Below are positions 50,148-62,539 of a stretch of 64,000 nt of DNA, one piece after another. The notes below the pieces were generated by a model. The model was not told the origin of the DNA and made no database searches. It saw nothing but the letters and a program-made list of their open reading frames with translations. Position numbers and translations under genes: made by a program. Every line of letters begins with the position of its first letter. The stretch's first letter is position 1. The stretch is taken from assembly GCA_951799445.1 (NCBI GenBank), contig OX637288.1, forward strand, positions 29,801,288-29,865,287, in the 5' to 3' direction. The DNA is from Pseudisothecium myosuroides (Eukaryota; Streptophyta; Bryopsida; Hypnales; Lembophyllaceae).

Positions 50148-52580
50148 AAGGTGGACATCCATGAACAAAAAATTGCCAAACTCTGTAGAGAAGAGTATGA
50201 GGAATTTTGGAATTTGACATGGAAGTCTACAATGTTTGCAAGAGAATGATCAAAATTGTTGGATGGAAATTTTTTAGGAAAAGATTTGTGGAAAGTAAGG
50301 GAACCAACTTTTTGAAGTCTAAAAAATTATTTTTAATATTGGACTTGAGCTTTTGGATTGTGTTTAGGGGTCATTGCAAGAATGACCGGTACTGAAATAT
50401 TGTCACAAAACGAAAGTGGATGCTTCCTTTTGCTATAACTTTTGCAGCATGACTTGCATGAATTTGAAATTTTTATTGGAGATTCCTCTCTTCAGTTTAA
50501 TCATATCTCATATTTTTCAGAAATTTTCAAAAATCATTTTATATTTAAAAATCATTTAAAATAATATGTCACGTTTTGAGTTTTAAGGGGTTTTAGTACT
50601 ATGGAGTCCCCAAATTTAATGATTTGGAACTGAAATTTCTATGGTCTATTTCCATAGTAGGAAGTCATGTTCCTACCAAGGGGAATTAAAAAATATTATA
50701 TTTTATGTCCTCTATGTCCATGCAAAGAAGGCTCCCTTACGCGCGCAATTCTGAATGTTGGAGATGGTTTCAAGATAATTTTTTTGGTGAAATCTCTTCA
50801 AACTAAAGTCTTTCCAAATGGACGATTTTTAGTTTCTTTGAAAATTGTTTTTCCTATTTTTTACTAATTAAAACGTCAAACTATGTATTTTCTTCAAAAT
50901 TTCAGCTCACACGTTTTTGTGAATAACTTTTTACCTTGATTTTTTTTAGGCCTGAAATTTTGGTGATATGCTATTTCAAGTGTTATACTAATTATCCTTA
51001 TTTTATTTTATTTAAAAAAACTCATATGCAAAAAGCTCGTAGTACTGGGAGTACTAGCCAAAAACAGCCAAAGTGGAACAAAAACGGAAGGTCATTCTTG
51101 CAATGACCCTTAGTTTGATAGCAAAGGCAAAGCTACCTGGCTTTAAATGTAGATTTTTTCCCTACTCACATGGAAGTAAAAAAAATCAAGAAACTCGGTG
51201 AAGGCAGTTTTTACTTAGGAAAACTCAAAAAATATTTTTCAATTTTGATACAACATGAAAGTCCGCCCCAAGAGCAACTACATGTTTGCTTGCTAAGGGT
51301 ATCATCAATCAAGCATTGGATAACTCATGCAACATGAAAGTACACATGTTTCATTTTATATCAATCGAAATTGTTGCTCCAATCTTAGCTCACTACCTAC
51401 TTTTGTAGTATAAAGCTCATCAAATTCCATCTCCCACATGTCGGTATTTTACAAATATTCAAAGTGTTCTACACCCATTGCATAATATATGGAGTTACAA
51501 CCAAAGCATCCAATGGATTGAGCTTCTTGAACTTGCAGGAATATAGAGCATGCCCCGTTGTTGTATGGATTTGCCTTAAGGCTTGTATATGCATATTTAT
51601 ATGTCTAATTTACAAAAACTTCTATTACCAAAATAGAGGGATATGACAAGTTGGGCAAATGAATTGAATGAAGCTTACAAATTAAACAACAAATACTACA
51701 AAGAAGCAAATCAATGGTACCTCTTTTTCTAACTCAACAATAAAATGAAATAACTCCACTCAAGGTAAATGCTATTGTAAGCAAAGGGCATAGTCAACAC
51801 AACTCTACCAAATATTTATTTTTTTCCAAAAAAAATTCAATAAATATTAAAAATAGATTTTAATATATTATTTTTTATATAATTTTTATATAAAATTAAT
51901 TCTCTCCAATTTTTTCATTTATTTTTCATTTACTTTCCATTGAATTTGTCTTGCAACTAGCATCTATCAATAAATAAAGAAGGAACCAATATTATAATTT
52001 TTCTAAAACCAAAGAACTATCAACAAACACTTACAAATCCCATTTATAGACATATGAAACCCAAATTATTTGTGAGTACTAATTGTCAGATGGTCAAACT
52101 TCAATAGTTGGAAAGGTATTTATATATAATTTGAACATTAATAATATAAAAATTATAGAACATTACATGAACATCCCAATATTTTCTTCAAAAAGTCATA
52201 ACATCCATTATTCATTATTGAAGGATCATACAACATAATACTGTTTAGTAGGGCTAGAAGTTAAATACAATAAAAGCAACCAAATATAATAGTTTGTCAC
52301 TTTTAGATATTGAAATTTCAATAATTGGGTCAAGAATGAAGCAAAAACTCAAGTTGACAACTTATTTATACACCTAAAAGGAAATCTAAGAGAAGATAAG
52401 ACCAAAGTAGTGAAACTCATTATGAATCTACATTAAATTATCTTTTTCTATATGGATGCAAATGATGCCTTGGGTCCATTGTTAAAAAAATAATGTGATG
52501 CAGTTGAAATTAAAGTTTCTATGCTTATCATTACAACAAAGGTGGTAGTTTTTATTGTGATTATATTTTATTTACTTTAT
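50148..52580. other. Gene-free AT-rich DNA
   Basis: No supported gene. Note GGTCATTGCAAGAATGACCG at 50370-50389 and its inverted relative near 51091-51110 (GGTCATTCTTGCAATGACC), so an element of about 740 bp with such ends may be present. Confidence 0.5.
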
Positions 52581-52587
52581 CAACAAT

Positions 52588-52713
52588 GCTAGTATGTGAG
52601 CCCAAGAATGCGAGCTTGTGAGCATTGAACCTATGATATAGGTACCTTTAATATAGACACCACACACTATAGAAGGTGTATGTATCATAAACACCTATAA
52701 TATGGGTATTTGT

Positions 52714-52799
<86 letters not shown>

Positions 52800-52887
52800 C
52801 TATAATCATAGATAATTCCTATAGTATATACACCTATAACATAGGTGTGTAGTATTCTAGGCTCGTGGGCTCACACAATAGCAACCC
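52588..52887. mobile_element. Probable MITE with an internal AT tract
   Basis: TGCTAGTATGTGAGCCCA is mirrored by TGGGCTCACACAATAGCA across about 300 bp. Target duplication not resolved. The centre holds the (AT)n microsatellite. Confidence 0.5.
52716..52795. repeat. (AT)n microsatellite, about 40 units
   Basis: Uninterrupted AT dinucleotides over about 80 bp, flanked on both sides by CACCTATAA-type motifs. Confidence 0.97.
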
Positions 52888-53452
52888 TTGGTGTCAAAAT
52901 TGAGAATTTGAAGCAAAAGATTGGACTTTGGTTATTACACATGGCGTGTTACAAGAGAAAATCAAGAAAGGAACTTTGACCCCCCATTATTGCATGAGAA
53001 AAACTAGGGAGCAATGTTTTCTTTTTGGTTTTCGGACCAATGGTTTTATAGCCTTTCTTACAAGAAGGTTCTGAGTTCTCTTTACTCCTTCATTTTGAAG
53101 GGCTTGAATTGAAGGTGACCAATTTCAAGTATGCAATTTTTCTATGTGCTAGCTTTGCATGACAAATGAAATGAGGTTCTGAAAATATCGTGGCAACAAT
53201 GTGCAGGACCATGATCATAGTCTAACATTTCCAAACACATTTACTCACTTTTTTTTTCCATGGGTTTGAAGTTGCCTACTTTTTTTTCAAGACAATTGGG
53301 AATTAAATTGCCTTAAAAAACACTGCTAGCTAGAAAGCCGTCAAGGAGAGAGCAACTAAAAGAGATTCTTAAAATCTGAAGATTCCCAATGGCTCGTCTC
53401 AAATGTAAGAAAAATCAGACGTTGAAAAAACTCCTCTTCTATGAAACTGTGA

Positions 53453-53854
53453 GGTCCCTTTCTATGTAGGGGAGGCAACCCATTTCTGATCAAATAAGCA
53501 TTCCACGTATCTAAAGTCCGTGGTTCTTCAGCGGGTGAATTTATTAGTGTGCAGAAATAGACAGAGGAGGCTTTCCATAATTTTTCAGATTTTTATATTG
53601 CAAAATGAAATTACCATGAATTTTTTAACAATAGACCAGGTTCTTTCCATTCTAGTGAAATGGCTTTCCCAATTCTGACCAAGCACTGGATACAAAACGA
53701 ACATTGATTCATTCGTGTAATAGTTAATTTTTGACCAATCAATGACTGTCAGAAATTGTCATTTATTGTTCAGGACATTCACGGAAACAGACCACCCTCC
53801 CCTGTCACAAGGGGGGGTGATCAGGAATGGGTTGCCTCCCCTACAGTAGGGCCA
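53453..53854. mobile_element. MITE with long terminal inverted repeats (about 37 bp)
   Basis: TAGGGGAGGCAACCCATTTC on the left and GAATGGGTTGCCTCCCCTA on the right are inverted. About 400 bp, no coding capacity, target duplication not clear. Confidence 0.75.
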
Positions 53855-54196
53855 CATGACAAGTAAGTGGAACTACCTCCAACAAACTATTTAATATTTT
53901 CACTGACCATGGAAGACTCCAAAAAATCATATTCTTCTTTGACTTGACTTCTTGTTGCAAAGGTCCCGTAGTAGGTGCCAAGTCTTGTCTGTGACCTTCA
54001 TGGCACAAAGCCCAGTGAGAGTTCATCATCTTCAGTTCATTAGAAATTTTGTTTCATTTGTTTAAAAAAGAAAAGAAAAAATCATCTTCATTATGAGTTA
54101 TCTGCAAACACTGTTTGAAACACATAGACAGCAGAATCTGCCATCATGCAGACATGGCATGTCTGCTGGAGAACTACATAAAAAAGTCGACAAGGG

Positions 54197-54592
54197 TAAG
54201 GTAGGAGGCTCAGAAATGGAGCCCTTTTTCATGTATTCCTTGGACAAGAATATTTTTAGCTCATTTTCCAGACAAAGAGAAATTGATGAGGAATATAATC
54301 CAAGTGGTTTCGTATTTTTCCGAGCATTTTTGAATTACTTATGAATTTTCAAACGAGTTGGGTCGTAGGCCCCTATTTGAGACCCTAGGTCTTTCATAAA
54401 CGGTTCACTTGCAATCCTAAATAAAAATGGGGAAAGCAAAGAGAATGATTGGCTCTTGCTATTAATAATGCTTTTTTCCTTGATTCATTCAATGACTATA
54501 CTAGTCAATTTCAGAACCAACTCATGTCCATTTCACAGCCATTTATAGGGTCCATTCTTAATGCCCGCTTCGTTTTACAGCCTCCTACCTTA
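54197..54592. mobile_element. Inverted-end element, TAAGGTAGGAGGCT...
   Basis: TAAGGTAGGAGGCT ... AGCCTCCTACCTTA is perfect over 13-14 bases. 396 bp, related by its ends to the elements at 48596 and 49206. Confidence 0.7.
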
Positions 54593-54725
54593 GTACCAAG
54601 TCACTTGGATTAAGGTAGACAAGCCTATTACCACCCTGATTTGCAATTTGAATACCTTAGGGCCAATTCCAAGAAGGGCACATACATTTCAGGGGTTTGC
54701 GCTTATTTCACGAATCAAATCCAAG

Positions 54726-55009
54726 CATTAGAGAGAATTTGGGCCCTCTAAAGGGTCGCGAGTTCCCATGAGTTCTCCACAAGTTTTGAATAGTTCCTGA
54801 CTGCTGAAACTGCGCCACCGCAGCAAGGTGACATGGCTAGGACTCAGCCACATCAGATTTTCAAAAAAATATATATATATATAATTTTATTTTATATATT
54901 TTTTTGAAAATATATTTTTCGGACAGCCCATACCACTATTCACAGCATGGGGACAGATTGGGGAACGGGCCTAAAACGGCCCTTTCTTGGCCCCAAATCC
55001 CTTCTAATG
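54726..55009. mobile_element. MITE, CATTAGAGGAGATTTG family (copy 3)
   Basis: CATTAGAGAGAATTTGGGC ... CCAAATCCCTTCTAATG. The core has GCGAGTTCCCATGAGTTC as in copies 1 and 2. Confidence 0.7.
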
Positions 55010-58000
55010 TGGAATTATAATTTTCCAATTAAAATTATAATTTCTATGAATTTCTGAAGTGGTCTGCCCGAAAATTACAAAATTGTTTGCTATTGGAGTC
55101 ATAAATGTCCTCTAAACACCCTATAACCACCATTCCATATATCTATTAGCACCTAGGTATCCACCATCAAAGACCGACACGTTACCCTTGTTGGCATTAA
55201 AGCCCTGATCTTGTCAGAAAACTAAATGGATTTGAATGAGTTCCATAGTGGAGATGGGGCCAAAAGTTAGATGGCAGAAATAAGTGGCTGGCGAAAATGG
55301 GCTGGTCTACCTTAGACCATCCCCATTCCCCACGAGTGTTGTTTTGTTGGCCACATGTCAATTGGTTGGCTTCATAGAATTTGTCAAGTCAAGCAAATTT
55401 TTGCTCAAAACAAAAACTCTGAAATTCCCCATCCGGGTCATGCTTATAGTGGGGACCATTTTGCCCTTGGGGATAATGGAAAAAATACATTAAATTTTTA
55501 TTTGCCACGTATGATAAAATTTGCAAATTTTGAGTTCATATTTGCAATCAATGATCTCCTAATAGCAAGGAGACTTGTAGAAAATATATCAACTCTTTAA
55601 TTGTAAAATCTGAAGGCCTCTTTCCATCAAAAAACACTAAAAAGTGCCATTTCTATTGCAAAGAGCAAAAAACTTTAGAAATTGTTTTGTAAATGTATTT
55701 TTAATGTATATATGGGATGAATTCCATGGTCCCCCCTCCAAAAGCCATCAACTCATTAAAAATATTTATTGCATCTCTTGTGAATCCAAAAATGAATCTT
55801 GGGCCATCTTCTTTTGCAACAACTCATGCCACAACTTGTATTTTAAAGTTTTGTACACAGTAATAATGAAAGGACTTTTGTGTATAATGACTTGACTAGG
55901 AGGTCATTACTACGGGAATTTTGAGTATACAGAAAGAAATTAGTTACATGAAAAGTTTTTATACTATTCTTCATGATCGTTTATGCCACTTGGAAAATTT
56001 TCAAATCGATTAAATTGTTTTTGTTATATTTACCAATTTTTATTTATTTATTAGTTTGAAATTAAAACAATTTATTACAAAACTAATAGAGATCTTCATG
56101 AAATTTTACATGAAAAATATTACATGAAGTTTGAATATAATGTAAAAGGTAAAAGGTAAAATTGAAAATTTCACCATATGACAATGGAATAAGTCTTTCC
56201 AAGGTTAAAACTGTCAACAATTTTTTTAAACGGTTGTTCAAATAAAAATTTGAACTTTCACAAATTTTATTGTACGAATATTTGGAAAAAAACTCTTATT
56301 TTCACTAAATAAATTAATAATTAAAATAAACAATTCACTCCTTGTTCATTTAAAATACTACAAAATAATGCCTAATTTTGGACACATGCAAAACGATAGC
56401 GCTAAATAGTGTTGAAATATTGCTCTAAAATTATTTTATCAATCAAAGGCTAACAATTGTTTGTTGCATTTGAGAATAATTAGATCAACAATTTCCTACA
56501 AAATAATACAACAAAAATCAAAATCAATTTTTGTAATTGTTTGCATAGTATTATATTCCTTAGAGCCCTTCACAAACACATGTAATTCCATAGCTACAAG
56601 TACAAGTTGGTGTCATTCATAGGGATACAATAGTTGGATTAATTTGTGTATTAACATGTCATGATTAATTTTTTTTGATACAATGATTTACCGCATTTTG
56701 GGGGCATGCAAAAGTAGATGACAAAACTTTGGAAAATTATTATTTATTAAAACATATAGGATAAATAGAATCTTAGATAATTATCTTATTTTTAACATCC
56801 GCCAAAATTCATTTTTTAAAACTAATTAAATATTTGACAAAGATGTTCCAATGTAAAATGATTTTTTGTAACATTAGCATTGTCCATTTACATTATGTTA
56901 GGGTGTTTATGTTTATTGTTTTTATAAGATAAAAATACAAATTAAAAGATGTTTGATGCATTTTAGCATTTAACACTACTTATAGCATTTAAAAAATTTC
57001 AAATGTACATTAAGTTGAAGTCCATCCTTGATTCACTTTGTTCTCCAATTAATGAAAAGAATGTAGTATTATGCAATTCTAAACACATGCATCAATTTAA
57101 AGTATATAACTCATAATTATGATATAATAGTAAAAGTATTAGGCAGCTACATCCATCAATTCCATTTTATTTTGAGAAAAACTGGCAACTTCATGTACTT
57201 CAATTTAGATCAAACATTATCTTCTCACCAAATGAGATCAATTATTTGCGTTATTTGTGTTAGAAATGATTTCTATTAATCTTAAAGCATCCTAAATACA
57301 CCCAATATACTAGCCTGACAAAAACATTATTGTATTTGATGGTAGAACTCAACAAAAAATATTTATAAAGCAAATGTTGTAATTGTTGGGATCTTATTTT
57401 TTCCAAAAAAAATCGTATTGGAAACGGAATTTTTTTATTTTACAAGCGCATGCCAAATCACATGTGCCAACTTTGATTGATTATTTAGCAAAGAATGCCG
57501 ACCTTGACCACCTAGTATGGATCTAACTTTTCATTGGTATATAATTAGAACTTGAGGTACTATCACTAGAAATGCATCAAAAATCACTTACAACATATTA
57601 TAGGAACATGTTCATACATTTTGAAATGATAAAGCTATATTTTGAAAGTTTAAAAAAATAGGGTTTCATAGGACTACATTCACCTATTGATGATTGTATT
57701 GCTAGGAAGATATATCAAATTTTTATTTTATTTATCTTTTAGTATATATAAATTCTAGTGGCACCAACAAAGGAAGAGACATTGCAAACTTATAAGCATC
57801 CAATTTTTGTTTTTATTTATTTATATTTTTCCTGCTACCGTTGCCACCAACTAAATTTTCATATTTCAATCTAAGTAAACCCTCTTTGATATAAATACCA
57901 TCAACAGAATTAGCAACAAAATGACATTAAAAAATAAACATTATAATTTTCTAAAATTTCTATTTTCATGAAGTGGTTAATTAATGGGGTTAATGAATAA

Positions 58001-58090
58001 TTGAAGATGTCATATCATATGTGAAGAGAAAAATCATTCCGAAAATATGCAAGGTGTGAAAGCATATGGAATACACGCATACCGAACGTC
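55010..58090. other. Gene-free AT-rich DNA
   Basis: No gene is supported. At 55511-55549 it repeats the 9842-9880 segment. The rest, to the eL8 promoter, is low-complexity with no clear element ends. Confidence 0.55.
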
Positions 58091-58240
58091 CAGCCTCGGG
58101 ACTGCCGAACCTAAAACATTCTAGGGCTGGGAGAAGTCGGAGCTTCATGAGTATGGAGCTGGTCTCGAAGACCCTCTTTTTCGTCGCGCAGGCTTCTCGC
58201 CACAACTCTGAGCCAGCCGTCCAGCTCTTCGCCCTTCGTC

Positions 58241-59950
58241 ATGGTAGCGTGCTCCTCTCTTCGCATTTTGTTCTCGTCTTCCTATTCTTGCATCAGTGTC
58301 CGCTTTTGTTGGAATGATGCGTCTCGGTTTGGGGAATTTGGCGCCGGATTTAGGGTTTAGGGTTTGGGTTTCGGCGATCCCTCTCGGGTGACATCGATCT
58401 GACTGATTTCTCTCGCTGATTGGTGTTCAGGCTCCCAAGAGGGGTACAATCAAGACCCCGGTACCTGCCCCCGTGCAGAAGAAGCAGGTGAGATTCCTAC
58501 GCAGATTTCGATTACCGTTCGGTTTTTATCTTTCTCCTCTTCAAATATTGCGGCCGTGTGGTTTAGGGTTTAGGGTTTCACAATTGTGGTGACATTGGGG
58601 ATGTGAGCAGGCTCCAGTGAAGACCGTGAACCCTCTGTTTGAGAAGAGGCCGAAGCAGTTCGGTATTGGAGGGGCTCTCCCACCCAAGCGTGATCTTCAT
58701 AGGTTTGTGAAGTGGCCGAAGTATGTGCGCATCCAGCGGCAGCGACGTGTGTTGAACCAGCGCTTGAAGGTGCCTCCTGCCCTTAATCAGTTCACAAAGA
58801 CGCTCGACAAGAACCTTGGTAAGATTGCTCTTTGCTTTTTATGACTTTGATTTTCGACCCAAGTTTTTGTGAGGGGCAATTATAATCTTTTTATGATTCG
58901 AATCCAAATCTGAAGAACGCGTGACTGTCCAGCCACCAGCTTGTTCAAGCTGTTGTTGAAGTACCGACCTGAGGACAAGGCTGCCAAGAAGGAACGTCTT
59001 TTGAACAAGGCTAAGGCTGAGACGCAGGGCAAGACCTTGGAGTCCAAGAAGCCTGTGGTTGTGAAGTACGGCATCAACCACATCACGTATCTTATTGAGC
59101 AGGTGCGTGTTCGTGTTTTGTTATCTGGACATTGCATGGGGAGATACTATTAGAAAGACTTTTGTTGCTTTTGACGGACTAGCAGAGCTTGGTCCCCCGA
59201 GAGGAGTATATTATTCAGTGTGTGTCTGAAATGATCCAGGGGAAGGCCCAGCTTGTGGTTATTGCGCACGACGTGGATCCAATTGAGTTGGTCGTATGGC
59301 TGCCCGCTCTTTGCCGCAAGATGGGAGTGCCTTACGCGATCGTCAAGGGCAAGTCGCGTTTGGGACAGGTAAAGCGTTGTGGTTTCCTTTGTTTTGTTGC
59401 CATCACTGTTCTTTGTGGCACAAGTGTTCATTGAGTGGTTCTTTCGAGACCAATGCTGGGATTTTGTAGTAGCTCAAGCATGTTTGTCAATTGTGTTGTC
59501 TCCAAAGTAATAGTAGATATTGTTGTGCAGATTGTACACGCCAAGACCGCTACAGCGCTGTGTTTAACATCTGTGAAAAATGAGGACAAGCATGAGTTCT
59601 CCAAGATCGTTGAGGCTGTCAAGGTACTGTTTTTAAAACATTATACTTTTTATGCGTACCATGTTTTTCTTTCCTAGTGTCTGCACGCTTGTAGCTTTCA
59701 GGGGATTGCTGCATGTACTATTGGACCAATATTTGGTCTCTGCCCACAACCAGAATTGTTCTTCAGTGATCTTTCGAACTAATAGGGCCTCTCTAACGTG
59801 TGGTGTATTGGAACGCAGGCCAACTTCAACGAGAAATTCGATGAGTACAGGAGGCACTGGGGCGGAGGTATTATGGGGGTCAAATCACAGGCCAAGACCA
59901 AGATCAAAGACCGACTTCTTGCCAAGGAAGCTGCACAGAGAGCTGCCTAG
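58241..59950 (+). CDS. RPL7A: 60S ribosomal protein eL8 (RPL7A), 7 exons
   Basis: Exons 58241-58243 (start codon only), 58431-58487, 58611-58818, 58933-59102, 59240-59368, 59531-59623, 59819-59950; all phases match, 263 residues, the normal plant size. The protein binds 25S rRNA in the large ribosomal subunit. Family signatures: [54 protein letters not shown], the L7Ae-type core [37 protein letters not shown], and the C-terminal [15 protein letters not shown]. Exon 1 holds only the ATG, a common design in ribosomal protein genes. Telo-boxes occur in introns 1 and 2. An alternative in-frame acceptor at 59185 would add 18 residues in front of GKAQLVV. No intronic C/D snoRNA was seen. Confidence 0.98.
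58351..58370 (+). promoter_or_regulatory. Telo-box in intron 1 of eL8
   Basis: Tandem TTTAGGG units lie about 110 bp past the start codon; a second set is at about 58559-58578 in intron 2. Telo-boxes are typical of plant ribosomal protein genes. Confidence 0.65.
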
Positions 59951-60591
59951 GTTCCTCTGGGGTCTGTTGGTCTTTCGATACTGGACCGACAAGTGTTTTT
60001 GTGAGGCGAGTTTCATTATGAGACCAAATGCAACATGAGTAAACCATTAATTCTGAGCAATTTGACTTCGTGTAGACTCTTAATTCCATCTGAATGCCAT
60101 GATGAGTTAATTGATTTTCTTGCACATCGAAGTTGGTTGCACTTGGGGTTTTTTGGTGGACCGACCATCTTTTGCATGCACGTGGGTAAGTTATAAACTA
60201 CATGGGCTTAAGTTGTTCATCCTTTGTATCGCCGTTTATGCTAGTTTCAGAGGAGTGAATTTACTCTTTGAAAATATTGGTTACTGAAGTGGATAAGTTT
60301 CATGTCAGCAAATTAAGCATTCGCAAACACATCATGTACAGTACAGTGAACATTTCAGACATTTTCCTTTAAACATACATCTGGAAAATCGGTGATGAAT
60401 CTTGGGCATTTTAGCCAGTTGAAGGCACTGATTTCTACGTTGACCAAATGCAAACTCTAGTCTGAATATGGGGTACTAAAATACGGGTACGATGAGTTTT
60501 ATTTATTAATACATTGGTATAATTGAATTAAGTAATAAAATACAGAGACCGAAGGACTTAGCATAAGATTTTGAAAAAGAACTAAGATGTC
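59951..60591. other. eL8 3' UTR and spacer
   Basis: The first 150-200 bp likely belong to the eL8 3' UTR. The rest shows no gene or clear repeat. Confidence 0.5.
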
Positions 60592-60888
60592 GGTACACCC
60601 TAAATTGCACCCTGCCTAAAACTGCCATCATCACAATGTACATCTACACTGAAATCAATATGTATGTGCTTTGAACATTTTAGAAAACCATTTTAGAACA
60701 GTCTACCAAAAAGAACTTATAATCCTTTATAACTTTTGCATATGGTATCCAAATATTGTGTCCTTTGGTGTGTTGGAACCTCCTTTCTCTGACCAATAAG
60801 AAAATATGAAAATTTGACCAATCTAATAATACTAACTATTATAGGTACAATAGCAAAAAGTGGTGGTTTGGGTGGGGTACCCACCTTA
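60592..60888 (-). mobile_element. MITE, AGGTGGG...CCACCTT family (copy 4, inverted)
   Basis: The right end is GGGTACCCACCTTA. The interior reads TTTGGTGTGTTGGAACCTCC, the reverse complement of the family core. Confidence 0.7.
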
Positions 60889-61313
60889 CAATGCTCTTAA
60901 ACTTTGATGAGTATTTCAACTTAAGGTAAGTAGACCTAATTATGATCCCTATCTAGTAGCATTAATATGTACATTCTTCATTATTTTAAAACCTAAATCT
61001 AAAAAACTCATACTTATCCAATGAGATTTGTAGCACATGACTAAGAAGAATGACATCTGACCATTTAGGTTTGAAATGAAGCCAAATATACATTGCAATT
61101 AAATAGGGGTCATAATTAGGTGTCCATATCTTTGTTCTAAAATTTATAATACAATTTGAGCTAACTTGTATTTGAATTTGTCTCAATATAAAAATTGTGG
61201 AGTCATTTCCACTTTGTGCACATGGACATTGTAGTACAAATGTATTATCATTTGCAATGATATAGGCTTTAATTTTGTCTCAGTGAGCTAAAAGAACTCT
61301 CCGGACTAATGCC

Positions 61314-61536
61314 TTAACCCTAGAAGTGCCTCAAGGCCCTATGTAGCCATATAGTATATGGTGGTATTTGATCATAAAAACATTGACCTAATACTTTTGA
61401 GTTCAAAATAAATTATGATTATGATAGAACCTAAATAACAATGTATCACAATTGATATATTAATAAAGATAATTGAAGAGTTATAAGGCTAAATATAGGC
61501 CATATATAAGGATCCCAAGGGCCTTTCAAGGGTTAA
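61314..61536 (-). mobile_element. TTAA-flanked element, 223 bp (family III, inverted copy)
   Basis: TTAACCCTAGAAGTGCC ... GGGCCTTTCAAGGGTTAA. The reverse complement matches 36807-37022. Confidence 0.82.
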
Positions 61537-61863
61537 AGCAAATGTTTGCTAGACCTATTCATTGAGCTTGGTATAGTTGTCAAACGGATTGGAAAGGGCC
61601 TCTTTACACTAGAGCTAAGACGAAGTGGATAGCGAACTTTCAACCAATGAAAGCCTTCAAAATTGAGAAGATCCACCCTCCAAAGCATTGACAAAGATAA
61701 TCAATTCAAATCAAAGCATTATGATTCAACAAGCAAAAAATGTTGTCACGTGGGGTGGACCAAAACTATGATGGAAGGTTCAAAAACTTGCATAATTATG
61801 CAGCTAGAATGTCGAGAATGGATTAGGACAACTCAACATTTCAATTGCAGCTCCCATACAGGC

Positions 61864-62431
61864 TCGGGGGGGGGGGGTCACTTAGAGTGTCCATTAGAAA
61901 ACACGTGCGAACAAAATTTTGGACCCCCTATATTATATCCTAAAATTTAAATAAAATGAAATAAAAAAAATATGACTAGATTTTCCTACTTCAAAAGTTT
62001 ATGTTTTGAATTATTGATATTTTTATTTGTTAATGATAATTAGTTACAAATTTTTGAAGTAATTAGATACACTGTACAACTGAAAAATAACTTTCACACC
62101 CCTATATTATATCCTAAAAAATTGTCTAAAAAATGAACAAAAAATTCCTAAAAATAGCTCTCTATTGAAAGTTCATTTTGAGTTGAGTATTGATGCAATG
62201 GTCATCTAAATGTGATCTCTATAAATATTTGAGTTGAAAAACATGCCGTTTTAGGCCATTTTCAACCTCTTGTACAAATCATTTCAACTATTATTTTAGT
62301 TTGAAATTTTGGCAATAGAAACCTATAGTCATTATTAAGCAACCCTCAAAATTTTAAGTTGAAATTATAGTTCATTAGAAACCACTTGTTCACACGTGGT
62401 TTGTAGTAAAATACTAGGTGCCCCCCCCGAG
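61864..62431. mobile_element. 568-bp inverted-repeat element with 9-bp duplication (MULE-like)
   Basis: Poly-G/poly-C ends (CGGGGGGGG...CCCCCCCCG) extend inward as inverted repeats (ACACGTGCGAAC / GTTCACACGTGGT). CATACAGGC is duplicated at 61855-61863 and 62432-62440. A 9-bp duplication is typical of Mutator-like elements. No transposase is present. Confidence 0.8.
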
Positions 62432-62539
62432 CATACAGGCAAACCCCAAATGAGGAGCTACCCAAAAATATGAGTGTTATCCGTGAAAAGAAATTCAACC
62501 TTGGACATTTAGTCAAACACAAATCAATGGATTTGCAAC

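Noticed and set aside
52716..52795. The (AT)n tract as a replication origin or regulatory hotspot
   Set aside because: It is a plain microsatellite inside a probable MITE. Nothing else supports a special role.
58244..59818. Intronic C/D snoRNAs in eL8, as in animal RPL7A introns
   Set aside because: I found no RTGATGA C box paired with a CTGA D box and terminal stem in any of the six introns.
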